DNA of 64,000 nt from Leclercia adecarboxylata (GTDB taxonomy: Bacteria; Pseudomonadota; Gammaproteobacteria; Enterobacterales; Enterobacteriaceae), in NCBI RefSeq assembly GCF_006171285.1, contig NZ_CP040889.1, positions 2,046,001 to 2,110,000 of the forward strand. The letters run 5' to 3'. The notes below the pieces were generated by a model. The model made no database searches. It had not been told where the DNA came from and saw only the letters and a program-made list of their open reading frames with translations. The translations under genes and the position numbers were made by a program. Every line of letters starts with the position of its first letter. Position 1 is the stretch's first letter. This document shows, piece by piece, positions 39,223-48,971 of this stretch.

Positions 39223-40515
39223 ATGGATATTCCAGTTACAGCTACCAAAACCGGGCGTCGCCGTTACCTGACGCTGATTATGATCTTTATTACCGTGGTC
39301 ATCTGCTATGTCGACCGTGCCAACCTCGCCGTGGCATCGGCCCATATTCAGGAAGAGTTCGGTATTACCAAAGCGGAGATGGGCTACGTCTTCTCGGCGT
39401 TTGCCTGGCTCTATACGCTGTGCCAGATCCCGGGCGGCTGGTTCCTCGACCGCGTCGGCTCGCGCCTGACCTACTTTATCGCCATTTTCGGCTGGTCCGT
39501 GGCGACCCTGTTCCAGGGGTTTGCTACCGGCTTAATGTCGCTGATTGGCCTGCGCGCCATCACCGGGATTTTTGAGGCACCGGCGTTCCCGACCAATAAC
39601 CGCATGGTGACCAGCTGGTTCCCGGAACATGAGCGCGCCTCTGCCGTCGGGTTCTATACCTCCGGCCAGTTTGTGGGCCTCGCGTTCCTGACCCCGCTGC
39701 TGATCTGGATCCAGGAGCTGCTGAGCTGGCACTGGGTGTTTATCGTCACCGGTGGGATCGGCATCATCTGGTCGTTTATCTGGATTAAGGTCTATCAGCC
39801 GCCCCGTCTGACCAAAAGCATCAGCAAAGCCGAGCTGGATTACATCCGCGACGGCGGCGGCCTGGTAGATGGCGATGCGCCGGTGAAAAAAGAGGCGCGT
39901 CAGCCGCTGACCAAAGCTGACTGGAAGCTGGTGTTCCACCGTAAGCTGGTGGGCGTGTACCTGGGCCAGTTCGCCGTGACCTCCACGCTGTGGTTCTTCC
40001 TCACCTGGTTCCCGAACTATCTGACCCAGGAGAAAGGCATCACCGCGCTGAAGGCGGGCTTCATGACCACCGTGCCGTTCCTGGCGGCCTTCTTTGGCGT
40101 GCTGCTCTCCGGCTGGCTGGCGGACAAGCTGGTGAAAAAAGGTTACTCCCTCGGCGTGGCGCGTAAAACGCCGATCATCTGCGGGCTGCTGATCTCCACC
40201 TGCATCATGGGCGCAAACTACACCAACGATCCGGTGTGGATTATGACCCTGATGGCGGTCGCCTTCTTTGGTAATGGCTTTGCCTCTATTACCTGGTCGC
40301 TGGTGTCGTCCCTGGCGCCGATGCGTCTGATCGGCCTGACCGGTGGCGTGTTTAACTTCGTTGGCGGCCTGGGCGGGATCACCGTTCCGCTGGTGATTGG
40401 CTATCTGGCGCAGGACTATGGTTTCGGTCCGGCGCTGGTCTATATCTCTGCGGTAGCCCTGATCGGCGCGCTCTCCTACATCCTGCTGGTGGGCGACGTG
40501 AAACGGGTAGGCTAA
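39223..40515 (+). CDS. dgoT: D-galactonate:H+ symporter DgoT
   Basis: 430 residues, MFS anion:cation symporter family with 12 membrane segments. The motif [11 protein letters not shown] (motif A type) and the start [14 protein letters not shown] fit E. coli DgoT; a GGAGA ribosome binding site precedes 39223. It imports galactonate for the pathway encoded just upstream. Confidence 0.96.
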   Translation: MDIPVTATKTGRRRYLTLIMIFITVVICYVDRANLAVASAHIQEEFGITKAEMGYVFSAFAWLYTLCQIPGGWFLDRVGSRLTYFIAIFGWSVATLFQGFATGLMSLIGLRAITGIFEAPAFPTNNRMVTSWFPEHERASAVGFYTSGQFVGLAFLTPLLIWIQELLSWHWVFIVTGGIGIIWSFIWIKVYQPPRLTKSISKAELDYIRDGGGLVDGDAPVKKEARQPLTKADWKLVFHRKLVGVYLGQFAVTSTLWFFLTWFPNYLTQEKGITALKAGFMTTVPFLAAFFGVLLSGWLADKLVKKGYSLGVARKTPIICGLLISTCIMGANYTNDPVWIMTLMAVAFFGNGFASITWSLVSSLAPMRLIGLTGGVFNFVGGLGGITVPLVIGYLAQDYGFGPALVYISAVALIGALSYILLVGDVKRVG

Positions 40516-40529
40516 TCCCCGGCAATGCT

Positions 40530-40562
40530 ATACCCTGATGCGACATCCGCGCATCAGGGTAT
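40530..40562 (+). terminator. hairpin between dgoT and yidR
   Basis: A perfect 13-bp stem (40530-40542 with 40550-40562) and a 7-nt loop begins 14 bp after the dgoT stop. It has no T run and ends 4 bp before the yidR ATG. The right arm contains AGGG, the only Shine-Dalgarno-like sequence for yidR. It may be a dgo 3' structure, a translational control element, or both. Confidence 0.65.
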
Positions 40563-40566
40563 CCTC

Positions 40567-41793
40567 ATGAAACAAATCACTTTCGCACCCCGCAACCATC
40601 AGCTCACCAACACCCGCACCTGGAGTGCAGACAGCCAGTGGCTGGCCTTTGACGTCCGTCCTTCCGGGGCGTCATTTACCGGCGAAACCATTGAGCGGGT
40701 TAATGTTAAAACCGGCGAAGTCGAGGTGATTTATCGCGCCAGCAACGGCGCCCATGTGGGGGTTGTCACTGTCCATCCAACGGACAATAAGTATGTTTTC
40801 ATCCACGGCCCCCAGCATCCGGATGCCCACTGGCAGTACGATTTTCACCACCGCCAGGGGGTGATTGCAGCGCACGGGCAGGTGAGCAATCTCGATGCGA
40901 TGGATATCACCGCGCCCTTTACCCCCGGCGCGCTGCGCGGCGGCAGCCATGTCCATGTGTACAGCCCGGACGGGCAGTTCGTCAGCTTTACCTATAACGA
41001 CCATGTGCTGCATGAGCGCGATCCGAAGCTGGATTTACGCAACGTGGGGGTGGCCGCGCCTTTTGGTCCGGTGACGCCTGCGGGCCACCATCCGCGAGAA
41101 TATGCCGGAACGCACTGGAGCGTGCTGGTCAGCAGCACCACGCCTGTGCCGCAGCCGGGCAGCGATGAGATAAACCGCGCCTATGAGGAAGGCTGGGTGG
41201 GTAACAGCCGTCTGGCCTTTATCGGCGATACCCTTTCCACCAGCGGCGACAAAGTGCCAGAGCTGTTTATCGTCGATCTGCCAAAAGACGAACAGGGCTG
41301 GAAACAGGCGGGCGAGACACCGCTTCAGGGCACAGCGGATCGTATGCCCGCTCCCCCTGCCGGGGTGATGCAGCGCCGGTTAACCTTTACCCACGACAGC
41401 CGCTATCCGGGGCTGGTGAACGTGCCGCGCCACTGGGTGCGCAGCAATACGCAGGCGACGCAAATCGCGTTTCTGATGCGGGATGATAACGGCGTGGTGC
41501 AGCTGTGGCTGATTGCGCCAGAAGGGGGAGAGCCCCGTCAGCTCACCCATAACGCAAGTGATATCCAGTCGGCCTTTAACTGGCATCCGGCGGGTCATTC
41601 GCTGGGGTTTGTGCTGGAAGATCGCATTGCGACCTGTGATGCGGCGTCCGGCGCGGTGACGTTTTTGACGTCCGATCACGGCAATCCGCCGTCGGGCGAT
41701 GCGGTGGTTTACTCCCCGGACGGGCACACCATTGCCTGGATGGAAGAGACAGACGGTTTCCGGCAGCTGTGGGTAACAGAGACCGGACGCTAA
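40567..41793 (+). CDS. yidR: DUF3748 beta-propeller protein YidR
   Basis: 408 residues. TolB-like repeats (SPDGQFVSF, TQIAFLMRDDNGVVQLWLI, SPDGHTIAWMEE) suggest a beta-propeller. No signal peptide, so cytoplasmic. The start MKQITFAPRNHQLT matches E. coli YidR; in-frame codons upstream lie within the dgoT-yidR hairpin. Biochemical function is unknown. It ends immediately next to the convergent yidQ. Confidence 0.9.
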   Translation: MKQITFAPRNHQLTNTRTWSADSQWLAFDVRPSGASFTGETIERVNVKTGEVEVIYRASNGAHVGVVTVHPTDNKYVFIHGPQHPDAHWQYDFHHRQGVIAAHGQVSNLDAMDITAPFTPGALRGGSHVHVYSPDGQFVSFTYNDHVLHERDPKLDLRNVGVAAPFGPVTPAGHHPREYAGTHWSVLVSSTTPVPQPGSDEINRAYEEGWVGNSRLAFIGDTLSTSGDKVPELFIVDLPKDEQGWKQAGETPLQGTADRMPAPPAGVMQRRLTFTHDSRYPGLVNVPRHWVRSNTQATQIAFLMRDDNGVVQLWLIAPEGGEPRQLTHNASDIQSAFNWHPAGHSLGFVLEDRIATCDAASGAVTFLTSDHGNPPSGDAVVYSPDGHTIAWMEETDGFRQLWVTETGR

Positions 41794-42126
41794 TCAGCGC
41801 GCGGGCATTCCGGCGGGCGGGATCACGGCGTTGGTCGCCAGCGTCTCCTGCTCGCTCTGCTCCACGCGGGAACGAACGGAACTATCGGTACGGAAGAAGT
41901 CCCACGGCAGCAGCAGGGTATCAACAACCGCCGTAAACGGCATATCCAGCACTACCAGGGATTTGGTGCCCCAGTTGGTGTCGTCATCGGCCAGCATGTT
42001 CGCGCTGGCTCGGGTCCCGGGATAGGTTCCTTCTTTACCGCCGGTGTGAGACATCACGCTCGAACACCCGCAAAGTAAAACCACCGTACTGAACGTCGTC
42101 AGCTTTATCAGAACATTTTTCATCAT
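41794..42126 (-). CDS. yidQ: DUF1375 lipoprotein YidQ
   Basis: 110 residues. A lipoprotein signal with the lipobox LLCGC (Cys about residue 21) anchors it in a membrane, followed by SSVMSHTGGKEGTYPGTRAS conserved in the family. Function unknown. Convergent with yidR with no spacer. The 308-bp gap to ibpA holds its promoter and the ibpA sigma32 promoter. Confidence 0.93.
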   Translation of the reverse strand: MMKNVLIKLTTFSTVVLLCGCSSVMSHTGGKEGTYPGTRASANMLADDDTNWGTKSLVVLDMPFTAVVDTLLLPWDFFRTDSSVRSRVEQSEQETLATNAVIPPAGMPAR

Positions 42127-42301
42127 TAGTCAGTCATCATTAATGGCAGTAAGACCTGCAACCCGGTTTATAACGGGCCATTCTTAAAATGAATAGTTGA
42201 AAAGTACCGCTCTGTGGCACCTATCGCAATTTAACCTTACGTGCTGTGGACTCAGTCTATTCCAGTACCCGCAAAGTGCAAAAAAATCTCGCATCGGCAC
42301 G

Positions 42302-42330
42302 CTTGAAAAGGCCACAAGCGGACCCATTTT
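42302..42330 (+). promoter_or_regulatory. sigma32 heat-shock promoter of ibpA
   Basis: CTTGAAA (42302-42308) and ACCCATTT (42322-42329) with a 13-bp spacer match the sigma32 consensus (CTTGAAA, CCCCAT-T). They lie about 105 bp before the ibpA ATG. Confidence 0.85.
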
Positions 42331-42374
42331 AAGAGTGTATCGATGAACAAGCGTGCCTGAGGGGCGTTTGTGAT

Positions 42375-42434
42375 ACCCCAGCCTGTCCACGGTGGAAGGC
42401 GACAATTCTTGCTGATTTCAGGAGTTTTAACTGT
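42375..42434 (+). promoter_or_regulatory. ROSE-type RNA thermometer in the ibpA leader
   Basis: CTTGCTGATTTCAGGAG just before the start contains the TTGCT element facing the AGGAG ribosome binding site, the conserved core of the ROSE thermometer that masks translation at low temperature in enterobacterial ibpA mRNAs. Folding was judged by eye only. Confidence 0.7.
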
Positions 42435-42845
42435 ATGCGTAACTTTGATCTTTCTCCGCTTTATCGTTCAGCCATTGGTTTCGACCGTCTGTTCAGTCAT
42501 TTAGAAAACAACCAAAGCCAGAGCAATGGCTACCCTCCATACAATGTTGAGCTGGTTGATGAAAACCACTACCGCATTGCGATTGCCGTGGCCGGTTTCG
42601 CGGAAAGCGAACTGGAGATCACCGCCCAGGACAACCTGCTGGTGGTGAAAGGCGCGCATGCGGGCGAGCAGAAAGAACGTACCTACCTGTATCAGGGCAT
42701 CGCGGAACGTAACTTTGAACGTAAGTTCCAGTTAGCTGAGAACATTCACGTTCACGGCGCGAACCTGGTTAACGGCCTGCTGTATATCGATCTGGAACGT
42801 GTGATTCCGGAAGCGAAAAAACCGCGCCGTATCGAAATTAATTAA
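42435..42845 (+). CDS. ibpA: small heat-shock protein IbpA
   Basis: 136 residues, nearly identical to E. coli IbpA. An alpha-crystallin domain (about 35-125) is flanked by the N-terminal [20 protein letters not shown] and the C-terminal IEIN tail with the IxI motif used in oligomerisation. It co-aggregates with unfolded proteins in the cytoplasm. Under sigma32 and thermometer control; ibpB follows. Confidence 0.98.
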   Translation: MRNFDLSPLYRSAIGFDRLFSHLENNQSQSNGYPPYNVELVDENHYRIAIAVAGFAESELEITAQDNLLVVKGAHAGEQKERTYLYQGIAERNFERKFQLAENIHVHGANLVNGLLYIDLERVIPEAKKPRRIEIN

Positions 42846-42982
42846 TTATCCGGGTCGCCGCTGCGGCCCAAACAGGAATGCTTGCCGATATCGGGAGCAT
42901 ATGTGAATCCATTCGGATTTGCAGGAACAACTGCGTACAAAAATAAATTGTACGGAACTCGCTTCTCAGAAGGAGATTTAGT
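42846..42982 (+). promoter_or_regulatory. ibpA-ibpB intergenic leader, probable second thermometer
   Basis: Contains the inverted repeat CGTACAA / TTGTACG (42934-42940 with 42948-42954) and GCTTCTCAGAAGGAG, where GCTTCT can pair with AGAAGGA over the ibpB ribosome binding site, as in ROSE-like elements. No gene is present. Confidence 0.55.
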
Positions 42983-43411
42983 ATGCGTAATTACGATTTA
43001 TCCCCGCTGCTGCGTCAGTGGATCGGTTTTGACAAACTGGCCTCCGCGCTGCAAAGCACCACCGAAAGCCAGACCTTCCCGCCGTATAACATTGAAAAGA
43101 GCGACGATAACCACTATCGCATTACGCTCGCGGTGGCCGGCTTCAGCCAGCAAAACCTCGATATTCAGCTGGAAGGCACGCGCCTGACGGTGAAAGGCAC
43201 TCCGGAAAAACCGGAAACCGAAACCAAATGGCTGCACCAGGGGCTGGTGACCCAGCCGTTTAGCCTGAGCTTTACCCTTGCTGAACATATGGAAGTGACG
43301 GGCGCCACCTTCACCAACGGGCTGCTGCATATCGATATCACCCGTAACGTGCCGGATGAGGTTGCTCCGCAGCGGATCGCCATCAGCGAACGCCCGGCGT
43401 TGAACAGTTAA
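42983..43411 (+). CDS. ibpB: small heat-shock protein IbpB
   Basis: 142 residues, alpha-crystallin domain about 35-125, C-terminal [11 protein letters not shown] with the IxI motif. The partner of IbpA; it helps release aggregated clients to DnaK/ClpB. An AGAAGGAGA ribosome binding site is 8 nt upstream. It is co-transcribed with ibpA. Confidence 0.97.
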   Translation: MRNYDLSPLLRQWIGFDKLASALQSTTESQTFPPYNIEKSDDNHYRITLAVAGFSQQNLDIQLEGTRLTVKGTPEKPETETKWLHQGLVTQPFSLSFTLAEHMEVTGATFTNGLLHIDITRNVPDEVAPQRIAISERPALNS

Positions 43412-43420
43412 TTTGGGTTT

Positions 43421-43515
43421 GTGCGGCCTGATGCCCTCACCCCAACCCTCTCCCACAGGGAGAGGGCGCAAACACCAAAAACGGCCACCTTCGGGTGGCC
43501 GTTTTGCTTTTACCT
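43421..43515. repeat. modular repeat, copy B (palindrome plus UUCG hairpin)
   Basis: GTGCGGCCTGATGCCCTCAC is followed by a CCCTCTCCC/GGGAGAGGG palindrome, then GCAAACACCAAAA and a perfect hairpin ACGGCCACC-TTCG-GGTGGCCGT (43481-43502) with TTTTGCTTTT. It serves as the probable ibpB terminator. Same layout as copies A and C. Confidence 0.85.
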
Positions 43516-43605
43516 CGGGCTTTTTTGTGCGCCATCGCCCATACAACCCGCCTGTGCTCTGCGAGAATCCCTGCTAATAATAATGTTATTCACAGGGATG
43601 CCGTC

Positions 43606-45267
43606 ATGAGTGATATAGCGTTAACTGTCAGTATTCTGGCGTTGGTTGCGGTGGTCGGGCTGTGGATAGGCAATGTCAAAATCCGGGGCGTCGGCTTTGG
43701 CATTGGCGGCGTGCTGTTTGGCGGAATTTTTGTCGGCCACTTTGCCGACCAGTTGGGCATCACGCTCAGCGCGGAAATGCTGCACTTCATTCAGGAATTT
43801 GGCCTGATCCTCTTCGTTTACACCATCGGCATTCAGGTCGGGCCCGGCTTTTTCGCCTCGCTTCGCGTCTCCGGCCTGCGCCTGAACCTTTTCGCGATGG
43901 GCATTGTGGTGATGGGCGGGCTGGTCACCGCCCTGCTGCACAAACTCTTCGCCATCCCGCTCCCGGTGGTGCTTGGCATCTTCTCCGGGGCGGTAACCAA
44001 CACGCCCGCGCTGGGTGCCGGGCAGCAAATCCTGCGCGATCTGGGCATCGCGCCCGACATTGTGGATCAGATGGGCATGAGCTACGCCATGGCCTACCCG
44101 TTCGGCATCTGCGGCATCCTGCTCACCATGTGGCTGATGCGCATCTTCTTTCGCGTGGACGTCGAGCAGGAAGCCCGGGAACACGAATCTACTCTCACCC
44201 AGGGACAGGCGCTGATTAAGACCATCAACATCCGCGTTGAAAACCCCAATCTGAACAACATGCCGATCCAGGATGTGCCGATCCTCAACAGCGCCAACAT
44301 TATCTGCTCGCGGCTGAAGCGGGAGGAGACGCTGATGGTGCCCCTGCCCGGCACGGTGATCCAGACGGGAGACCTGCTGCACCTGGTGGGGCAGCCGGCA
44401 GACCTGCACAATGCACAGCTGGTAATTGGTCAGGAGGTCGATACCTCGCTTTCCACCCGCGGCACCGATATGCGCGTCGAGCGCGTAGTGGTCACCAATG
44501 AGAAGGTTTTAGGCAAGAAAATCCGCGAACTGCAGGTAAAAGAGCGTTATGACGTGGTGATCTCCCGCCTGAACCGCGCCGGGATCGAGCTGGTGGCAAG
44601 CCCGGATGCCAGCCTGCAGTTTGGCGACATTCTCAACCTCGTCGGACGCCCGGCCTCCATCGACGCCGTCGCCAATATGGTGGGCAACGCGCAACAAAAA
44701 CTGCAGCAGGTGCAGATGCTGCCGGTGTTTATCGGCATCGGGCTCGGCGTCCTGCTCGGCTCCATCCCGCTCTACGTGCCCGGATTCCCGGTGGCGCTCA
44801 AGCTGGGGCTGGCTGGCGGACCGCTGATTATGGCGCTGATCCTCGGACGTATCGGCTGCGTGGGTAAGCTCTACTGGTTTATGCCCCCGAGCGCTAACCT
44901 TGCCCTGCGCGAGCTGGGGATTGTGCTGTTTCTGGCGGTGGTGGGGCTCAAATCGGGCGGCGATTTTGTCGAGACGCTGGCCCGCGGCGACGGGGTGAGC
45001 TGGATTGGCTACGGTATCCTCATTACCGCCGTCCCGCTGATCACCATGGGGCTTCTGGCGCGGCTGCTCGCGAAGATGAACTACCTGACCCTGTGCGGCA
45101 TGCTGGCCGGTTCGATGACCGATCCCCCGGCGCTGGCCTTCGCCAACAACCTGCATGCCACCAGCGGCGCGGCGGCGCTCTCCTACGCCACGGTCTATCC
45201 GCTGGTGATGTTTATGCGCATTATCACCCCGCAACTGCTGGCGGTGCTGTTCTGGGGGATGGGTTAG
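43606..45267 (+). CDS. yidE: putative transporter YidE (AspT/AAE family)
   Basis: 553 residues. Two blocks of membrane segments flank two cytoplasmic TrkA-C (RCK_C) domains at about 200-370 ([18 protein letters not shown]..., ...[14 protein letters not shown]). This is the aspartate:alanine-exchanger superfamily; substrate unknown. The start [18 protein letters not shown] gives the E. coli length, so upstream in-frame codons are left out. Confidence 0.94.
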   Translation: MSDIALTVSILALVAVVGLWIGNVKIRGVGFGIGGVLFGGIFVGHFADQLGITLSAEMLHFIQEFGLILFVYTIGIQVGPGFFASLRVSGLRLNLFAMGIVVMGGLVTALLHKLFAIPLPVVLGIFSGAVTNTPALGAGQQILRDLGIAPDIVDQMGMSYAMAYPFGICGILLTMWLMRIFFRVDVEQEAREHESTLTQGQALIKTINIRVENPNLNNMPIQDVPILNSANIICSRLKREETLMVPLPGTVIQTGDLLHLVGQPADLHNAQLVIGQEVDTSLSTRGTDMRVERVVVTNEKVLGKKIRELQVKERYDVVISRLNRAGIELVASPDASLQFGDILNLVGRPASIDAVANMVGNAQQKLQQVQMLPVFIGIGLGVLLGSIPLYVPGFPVALKLGLAGGPLIMALILGRIGCVGKLYWFMPPSANLALRELGIVLFLAVVGLKSGGDFVETLARGDGVSWIGYGILITAVPLITMGLLARLLAKMNYLTLCGMLAGSMTDPPALAFANNLHATSGAAALSYATVYPLVMFMRIITPQLLAVLFWGMG

Positions 45268-45339
45268 GGCAGGCATTACGCGCCTGGATGCGTTAACATT
45301 GCCGGAGTTTTGTACGATGTTAGCCAGACAGGAGTAGTC

Positions 45340-45687
45340 ATGAAAATTTCCCGCCTCGGCGAAGCGCCGGATTATCGCTTCTCGCTGGCAAACGAGCGTA
45401 CCTTCCTGGCGTGGATCCGCACCGCGCTGGGTTTCCTGGCGGCCGGCGTGGGTCTTGACCAACTGGCCCCCGATTTCGCAACGCCTGTGATCCGCCAGCT
45501 GCTGGCGCTGCTGCTGTGTCTCTTTTCCGGTGGGCTGGCAATTTACGGCTACCTGCGCTGGCTGCGTAACGAAAAGGCGATGCGCCTGAAGGAAGATCTG
45601 CCCTATACCCGCAGCCTGCTGATTATCAGCCTGATCCTGATGGTGGTCGCGGGGGTTGCGATGGGCCTGGTGCTGTATGGCGGATAG
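45340..45687 (+). CDS. yidH: DUF202 inner-membrane protein YidH
   Basis: 115 residues, three membrane segments, with the DUF202 motif ANERTFLAWIRTALGFLAAG near residue 20. Nearly identical to E. coli YidH; function unknown. It overlaps yidG by 11 bp, and the two related proteins probably form a complex (inference). Confidence 0.94.
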   Translation: MKISRLGEAPDYRFSLANERTFLAWIRTALGFLAAGVGLDQLAPDFATPVIRQLLALLLCLFSGGLAIYGYLRWLRNEKAMRLKEDLPYTRSLLIISLILMVVAGVAMGLVLYGG

Positions 45688-46039
45688 CCGTAAAGCCCGC
45701 CGTCTGGCCGATCCGGGGCTACAGCCGGAACGCACTTCGCTGGCCTGGCTGCGCACGTTGCTGGGCTACGGTGCGCTGATGGTGCTGGCGGTCAGGCATA
45801 ACTGGCAGCAGGCGGGCCCGCTGTTCTGGGTGGCGCTGGGCGTACTGGCGACGGTGGCGCTACTGCTCTGGCATTACACCCGCAGCCGCGCAAAGATGGA
45901 CGTCTCGCTGTACGATTTTTCAGCATCCCGACCCGTACGTATTAAATTTATGATCTCCCTCGCAGTGTTATCCCTCGCATTACTGTTTGCTGCCAGTCAT
46001 GTTCACCATCTCATTATCTTTATCAGGGATATTGCATGA
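45677..46039 (+). CDS. yidG: DUF202 inner-membrane protein YidG
   Basis: 120 residues, three membrane segments, DUF202 motif QPERTSLAWLRTLLGYGAL near residue 17. Paralogue of YidH. The start MADSRKARRLADPGLQ corresponds to E. coli YidG. It overlaps yidH upstream and yidF downstream (ATGA at 46036). Confidence 0.93.
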   Translation: MADSRKARRLADPGLQPERTSLAWLRTLLGYGALMVLAVRHNWQQAGPLFWVALGVLATVALLLWHYTRSRAKMDVSLYDFSASRPVRIKFMISLAVLSLALLFAASHVHHLIIFIRDIA

Positions 46040-46530
46040 TCGGATGTCAGGCCAGAGTGCTCGTCACGGTTATTAACCGCCATAACTGTCATCAGCCGGA
46101 GCAGATGTACCGCTATCTGCGCGATCTGGGCACGCCGTACCTGCATTTTATTCCGTTACAGGCGGGCGATAACCCGGAATCGATCACCGATCGGCAGTGG
46201 GGCGATTTTCTCACAGGCGTGTTTGATGTCTGGGTGCGGGAAGATATTGGCCGCGTCTTTGTGCAACCCTTTGATTCGACGCTGGGAATATGGCGAGGCC
46301 AGCCACCACAGCCGGATGATTTCTCCCCGCCTGACGAATGCCGGGCCTGCCCGGTGCGGTATCTGTGCTGCGGCGACGGCTCAACGGCTGAAGAAGGCAA
46401 AAGCGCGCTCTGTGCGGGGTATCAGGCATTTTTCCGCCACTCAGCCCCGCATATGCGGGTGATGCGCGATCTGCTTAGCCATCACCGCTCGCCCATGGAA
46501 CTCATGGCCCTGTTACGCCAGAGCCAGTAA
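46036..46530 (+). CDS. yidF: YidF, SPASM-like remnant of an anaerobic sulfatase-maturase family protein
   Basis: 164 residues, similar to E. coli YidF. It corresponds to the C-terminal part of anaerobic sulfatase-maturating enzymes: VLVTVINRHNCHQPEQMYRY, FDVWVREDIGRVFVQPF and the Cys cluster CRACPVRYLCCGDG...CAGY. The radical-SAM CxxxCxxC core is absent, so it cannot be a full maturase. No sulfatase gene is adjacent. It overlaps yidG by 4 bp. Function unknown. Confidence 0.88.
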   Translation: MIGCQARVLVTVINRHNCHQPEQMYRYLRDLGTPYLHFIPLQAGDNPESITDRQWGDFLTGVFDVWVREDIGRVFVQPFDSTLGIWRGQPPQPDDFSPPDECRACPVRYLCCGDGSTAEEGKSALCAGYQAFFRHSAPHMRVMRDLLSHHRSPMELMALLRQSQ

Positions 46531-46531
46531 G

Positions 46532-47833
46532 TTACCGCCCCTTCGCCAGATACGTCGCCATCTCCTCTTCCGGCACCATGCCGCCGCCGGTCGCCCATAC
46601 GAGGTGGGTGGCATTATCCAGCGCATAGTGTCCGGATGCGGCGAGGCGTACCTGCCCGGCCATGCCCGCCAGCGCGGATGGTTCAAGACGGATATTCTCC
46701 TCCTGCGCCAGCCAGCCCAGCATGTCGTACATGCTCCGATCCGAGAGGGTGTAGAACCCGTCGAGCAGGCGCTCCATGGCGCGGCCGACAAAACCGGATG
46801 CGCGGCCTACCGCCAGACCATCCGCTGCCGTCACGTTATCAATGCCGAGATCCTGCACCGCAATCTGGTCATGCAGCCCGGTATAGACCCCCAGCAGCAT
46901 GCACGGCGAGTGGGTCGGTTCGGCAAAGAAGCAGTGAACGTGGTCGCCAAAGGCCAGCTTCAACCCAAACGCCACCCCGCCAGGGCCGCCGCCCACGCCG
47001 CACGGCAGATAGACAAACAGGGGATGATCCGCATCCACCACGCGGCCCTGCGCTGAAAACTGCGCTTTCAGTCGCGCGCCTGCCACGGCATAGCCTAAAA
47101 ACAGGGTGCGGGAGTTTTCGTCGTCAATGAAAAAGCAGTTGGCATCGCTCTCTGCCGCTTTGCGTCCTTGCTCCACCGCCACGCCGTAATCTTGCTCATA
47201 TTCCACCACCGTCACGCCGTGGCTGCGCAGTTTGGCCTTTTTCCATTCACGGGCGTCGGCGGACATATGCACCGTCACCTTAAAGCCGAGGCGGGCGCTC
47301 ATAATGCCGATGGACATCCCCAGGTTACCGGTCGAGCCTACGGCGATGCTGTACTGGCTGAAGAAGTCTTTAAAGCGCGGCTCCAGCAGAATGCTGTAAT
47401 CGTCGTCGACGCTGAGCAACCCGGCGGCCAGGGCCAGTTTCTCCGCGTGGGTCAGCACTTCATAAATCCCACCGCGAGCTTTAATGGAGCCGGAGATCGG
47501 CAGATGGCTGTCTTTTTTCAGCAGCAGCGTGCCGGGAAGGGGGGTATCGAACTCCGCTTCCAGCCGTTTATGCATTGCCGGGATAGCCACCAGCTCAGAC
47601 TCAATAATCCCCTGAGTGGCCGCCGTTTCCGGGAACGCCTTCGCCAGATACGGCGCAAAGCGCGCCAGGCGCGCGTGGGCATCATCCACATCGGCCTGGG
47701 TCAGGCCGACATGCGGCAGCCCTTCGGCCAGGGTAGTGGCTTTCGGGTTAAGCCAGGTGGTCTCTTTCAGGGCGATCAGATCCTCAACCAGAGGATACTG
47801 TGCGATTAAGGTGGTGATGTTTGCGTTTTCCAT
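46532..47833 (-). CDS. dsdA: D-serine dehydratase
   Basis: 433 residues, about nine shorter than E. coli DsdA through a gap near [19 protein letters not shown] fold-type II PLP enzyme degrading D-serine to pyruvate and ammonia; the PLP lysine is Lys118 in GSIKARGG and the glycine-rich phosphate loop is [10 protein letters not shown]. It is divergent from the regulator dsdC. The permease dsdX, which separates them in E. coli, is missing here. Confidence 0.96.
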   Translation of the reverse strand: MENANITTLIAQYPLVEDLIALKETTWLNPKATTLAEGLPHVGLTQADVDDAHARLARFAPYLAKAFPETAATQGIIESELVAIPAMHKRLEAEFDTPLPGTLLLKKDSHLPISGSIKARGGIYEVLTHAEKLALAAGLLSVDDDYSILLEPRFKDFFSQYSIAVGSTGNLGMSIGIMSARLGFKVTVHMSADAREWKKAKLRSHGVTVVEYEQDYGVAVEQGRKAAESDANCFFIDDENSRTLFLGYAVAGARLKAQFSAQGRVVDADHPLFVYLPCGVGGGPGGVAFGLKLAFGDHVHCFFAEPTHSPCMLLGVYTGLHDQIAVQDLGIDNVTAADGLAVGRASGFVGRAMERLLDGFYTLSDRSMYDMLGWLAQEENIRLEPSALAGMAGQVRLAASGHYALDNATHLVWATGGGMVPEEEMATYLAKGR

Positions 47834-47950
47834 ACGAGATCTCTTCGCGCCAGAAAATGAAAGCAGGATCGTGCAGCCAATGGCACCGGGATGACAAACG
47901 ATATTAATGGCGGTTCACATGAGCCAGATTGAATCAAAAGAATAACACTG

Positions 47951-47973
47951 CGATAAAAAATGTATTTTTATCG
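47951..47973. promoter_or_regulatory. palindrome in the dsdA-dsdC control region
   Basis: CGATAAAAA (47951-47959) and TTTTTATCG (47965-47973) form a perfect 9-bp inverted repeat lying 117 bp before dsdA and 71 bp before dsdC. Its ATAAA-N-TTTAT core contains the T-N11-A pattern of LysR-type operators, so it is a candidate DsdC site (inference). TCACATTT at 47992 could be half of a CRP site. Confidence 0.5.
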
Positions 47974-48044
47974 TCGCTGGGTCACATTTTTTCACCCTGA
48001 ACCGCTATTCTGGGCGCGATAAAGAGAGGAAGGAGGGCGGCGTG

Positions 48045-48971
48045 ATGAACGAGGGGAGAGAGGCGAAGAATCGCTTACTGAACGGCTGGCAGCTGTCGAA
48101 GATGCATACCTTTGAGGTGGCGGCACGCCATGAGTCGTTCGCGCTGGCGGCGGAAGAGCTTTCCCTCAGCCCGAGCGCGGTAAGCCACCGAATCAACCTG
48201 CTGGAAGAGGAGTTGGGGATTGCGTTGTTTATTCGCTCGCACCGCAAAGTGGAGCTGACCCAGGAGGGAAAACGCATTTACTGGACCCTGAAATCGTCGC
48301 TGGATACGCTGAATCAGGAGATCCTCGACATCAGGAACCAGGCCCTGTCCGGCAGCCTGACCGTCTACTCACGTCCGTCACTCGCCCAGTGGTGGCTGGT
48401 GCCCATGCTGGGAGACTTCACCCGCAGCTATCCGTCGATCTCTCTCACGCTGTTGACCGGCAATGATTACGTCAATATGCAGCGAACCGGCGTCGACCTG
48501 GCGATTTATTTCGACGATATGCCGCCAAACCAGCTCTCCCATCACTTTTTGATGGACGAGGAAATCCTGCCGGTCTGCTCACCGGAGTATGCCCGGGAGC
48601 GTCAGCTGCCCGCCAGCCTGGATAATCTACGTCACTGCACTCTGCTGCATGACCGACAGGCATGGAGCAACGATTCCGGTACGGACGAGTGGTGTAGCTG
48701 GGCGCGTCATTATGCGGTGAATTTGCCGCCATCATCGGGGATGGGTTTCGATCGTTCCGATTTGGCGGTAAATGCGGCGATAAATCATGTCGGGGTGGCG
48801 ATGGGGCGCAAGCGGCTGGTGCAAAAGCTTCTTGAGCGCGGGGAACTGATTGCGCCCTTTGGCGAGAAGACGCTGAAATGCCACCAGCACTATTACGTCT
48901 CCACGCTCCCCGGGCGCCAGTGGCCAAAGATTGATGCCTTTATCCACTGGCTCAAGGAAAAAGCTGGCTGA
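48045..48971 (+). CDS. dsdC: D-serine-responsive LysR-type activator DsdC
   Basis: 308 residues. N-terminal wHTH (about 20-80; MHTFEVAARHESFALAAEEL, LSPSAVSHRINLLEEELG) and a periplasmic-binding-like effector domain ending FIHWLKEKAG. It activates dsdA with D-serine. The ATG at 48045 is 8 nt from AGGAGG; a GTG one codon upstream is also possible. Convergent with emrD. Confidence 0.94.
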   Translation: MNEGREAKNRLLNGWQLSKMHTFEVAARHESFALAAEELSLSPSAVSHRINLLEEELGIALFIRSHRKVELTQEGKRIYWTLKSSLDTLNQEILDIRNQALSGSLTVYSRPSLAQWWLVPMLGDFTRSYPSISLTLLTGNDYVNMQRTGVDLAIYFDDMPPNQLSHHFLMDEEILPVCSPEYARERQLPASLDNLRHCTLLHDRQAWSNDSGTDEWCSWARHYAVNLPPSSGMGFDRSDLAVNAAINHVGVAMGRKRLVQKLLERGELIAPFGEKTLKCHQHYYVSTLPGRQWPKIDAFIHWLKEKAG

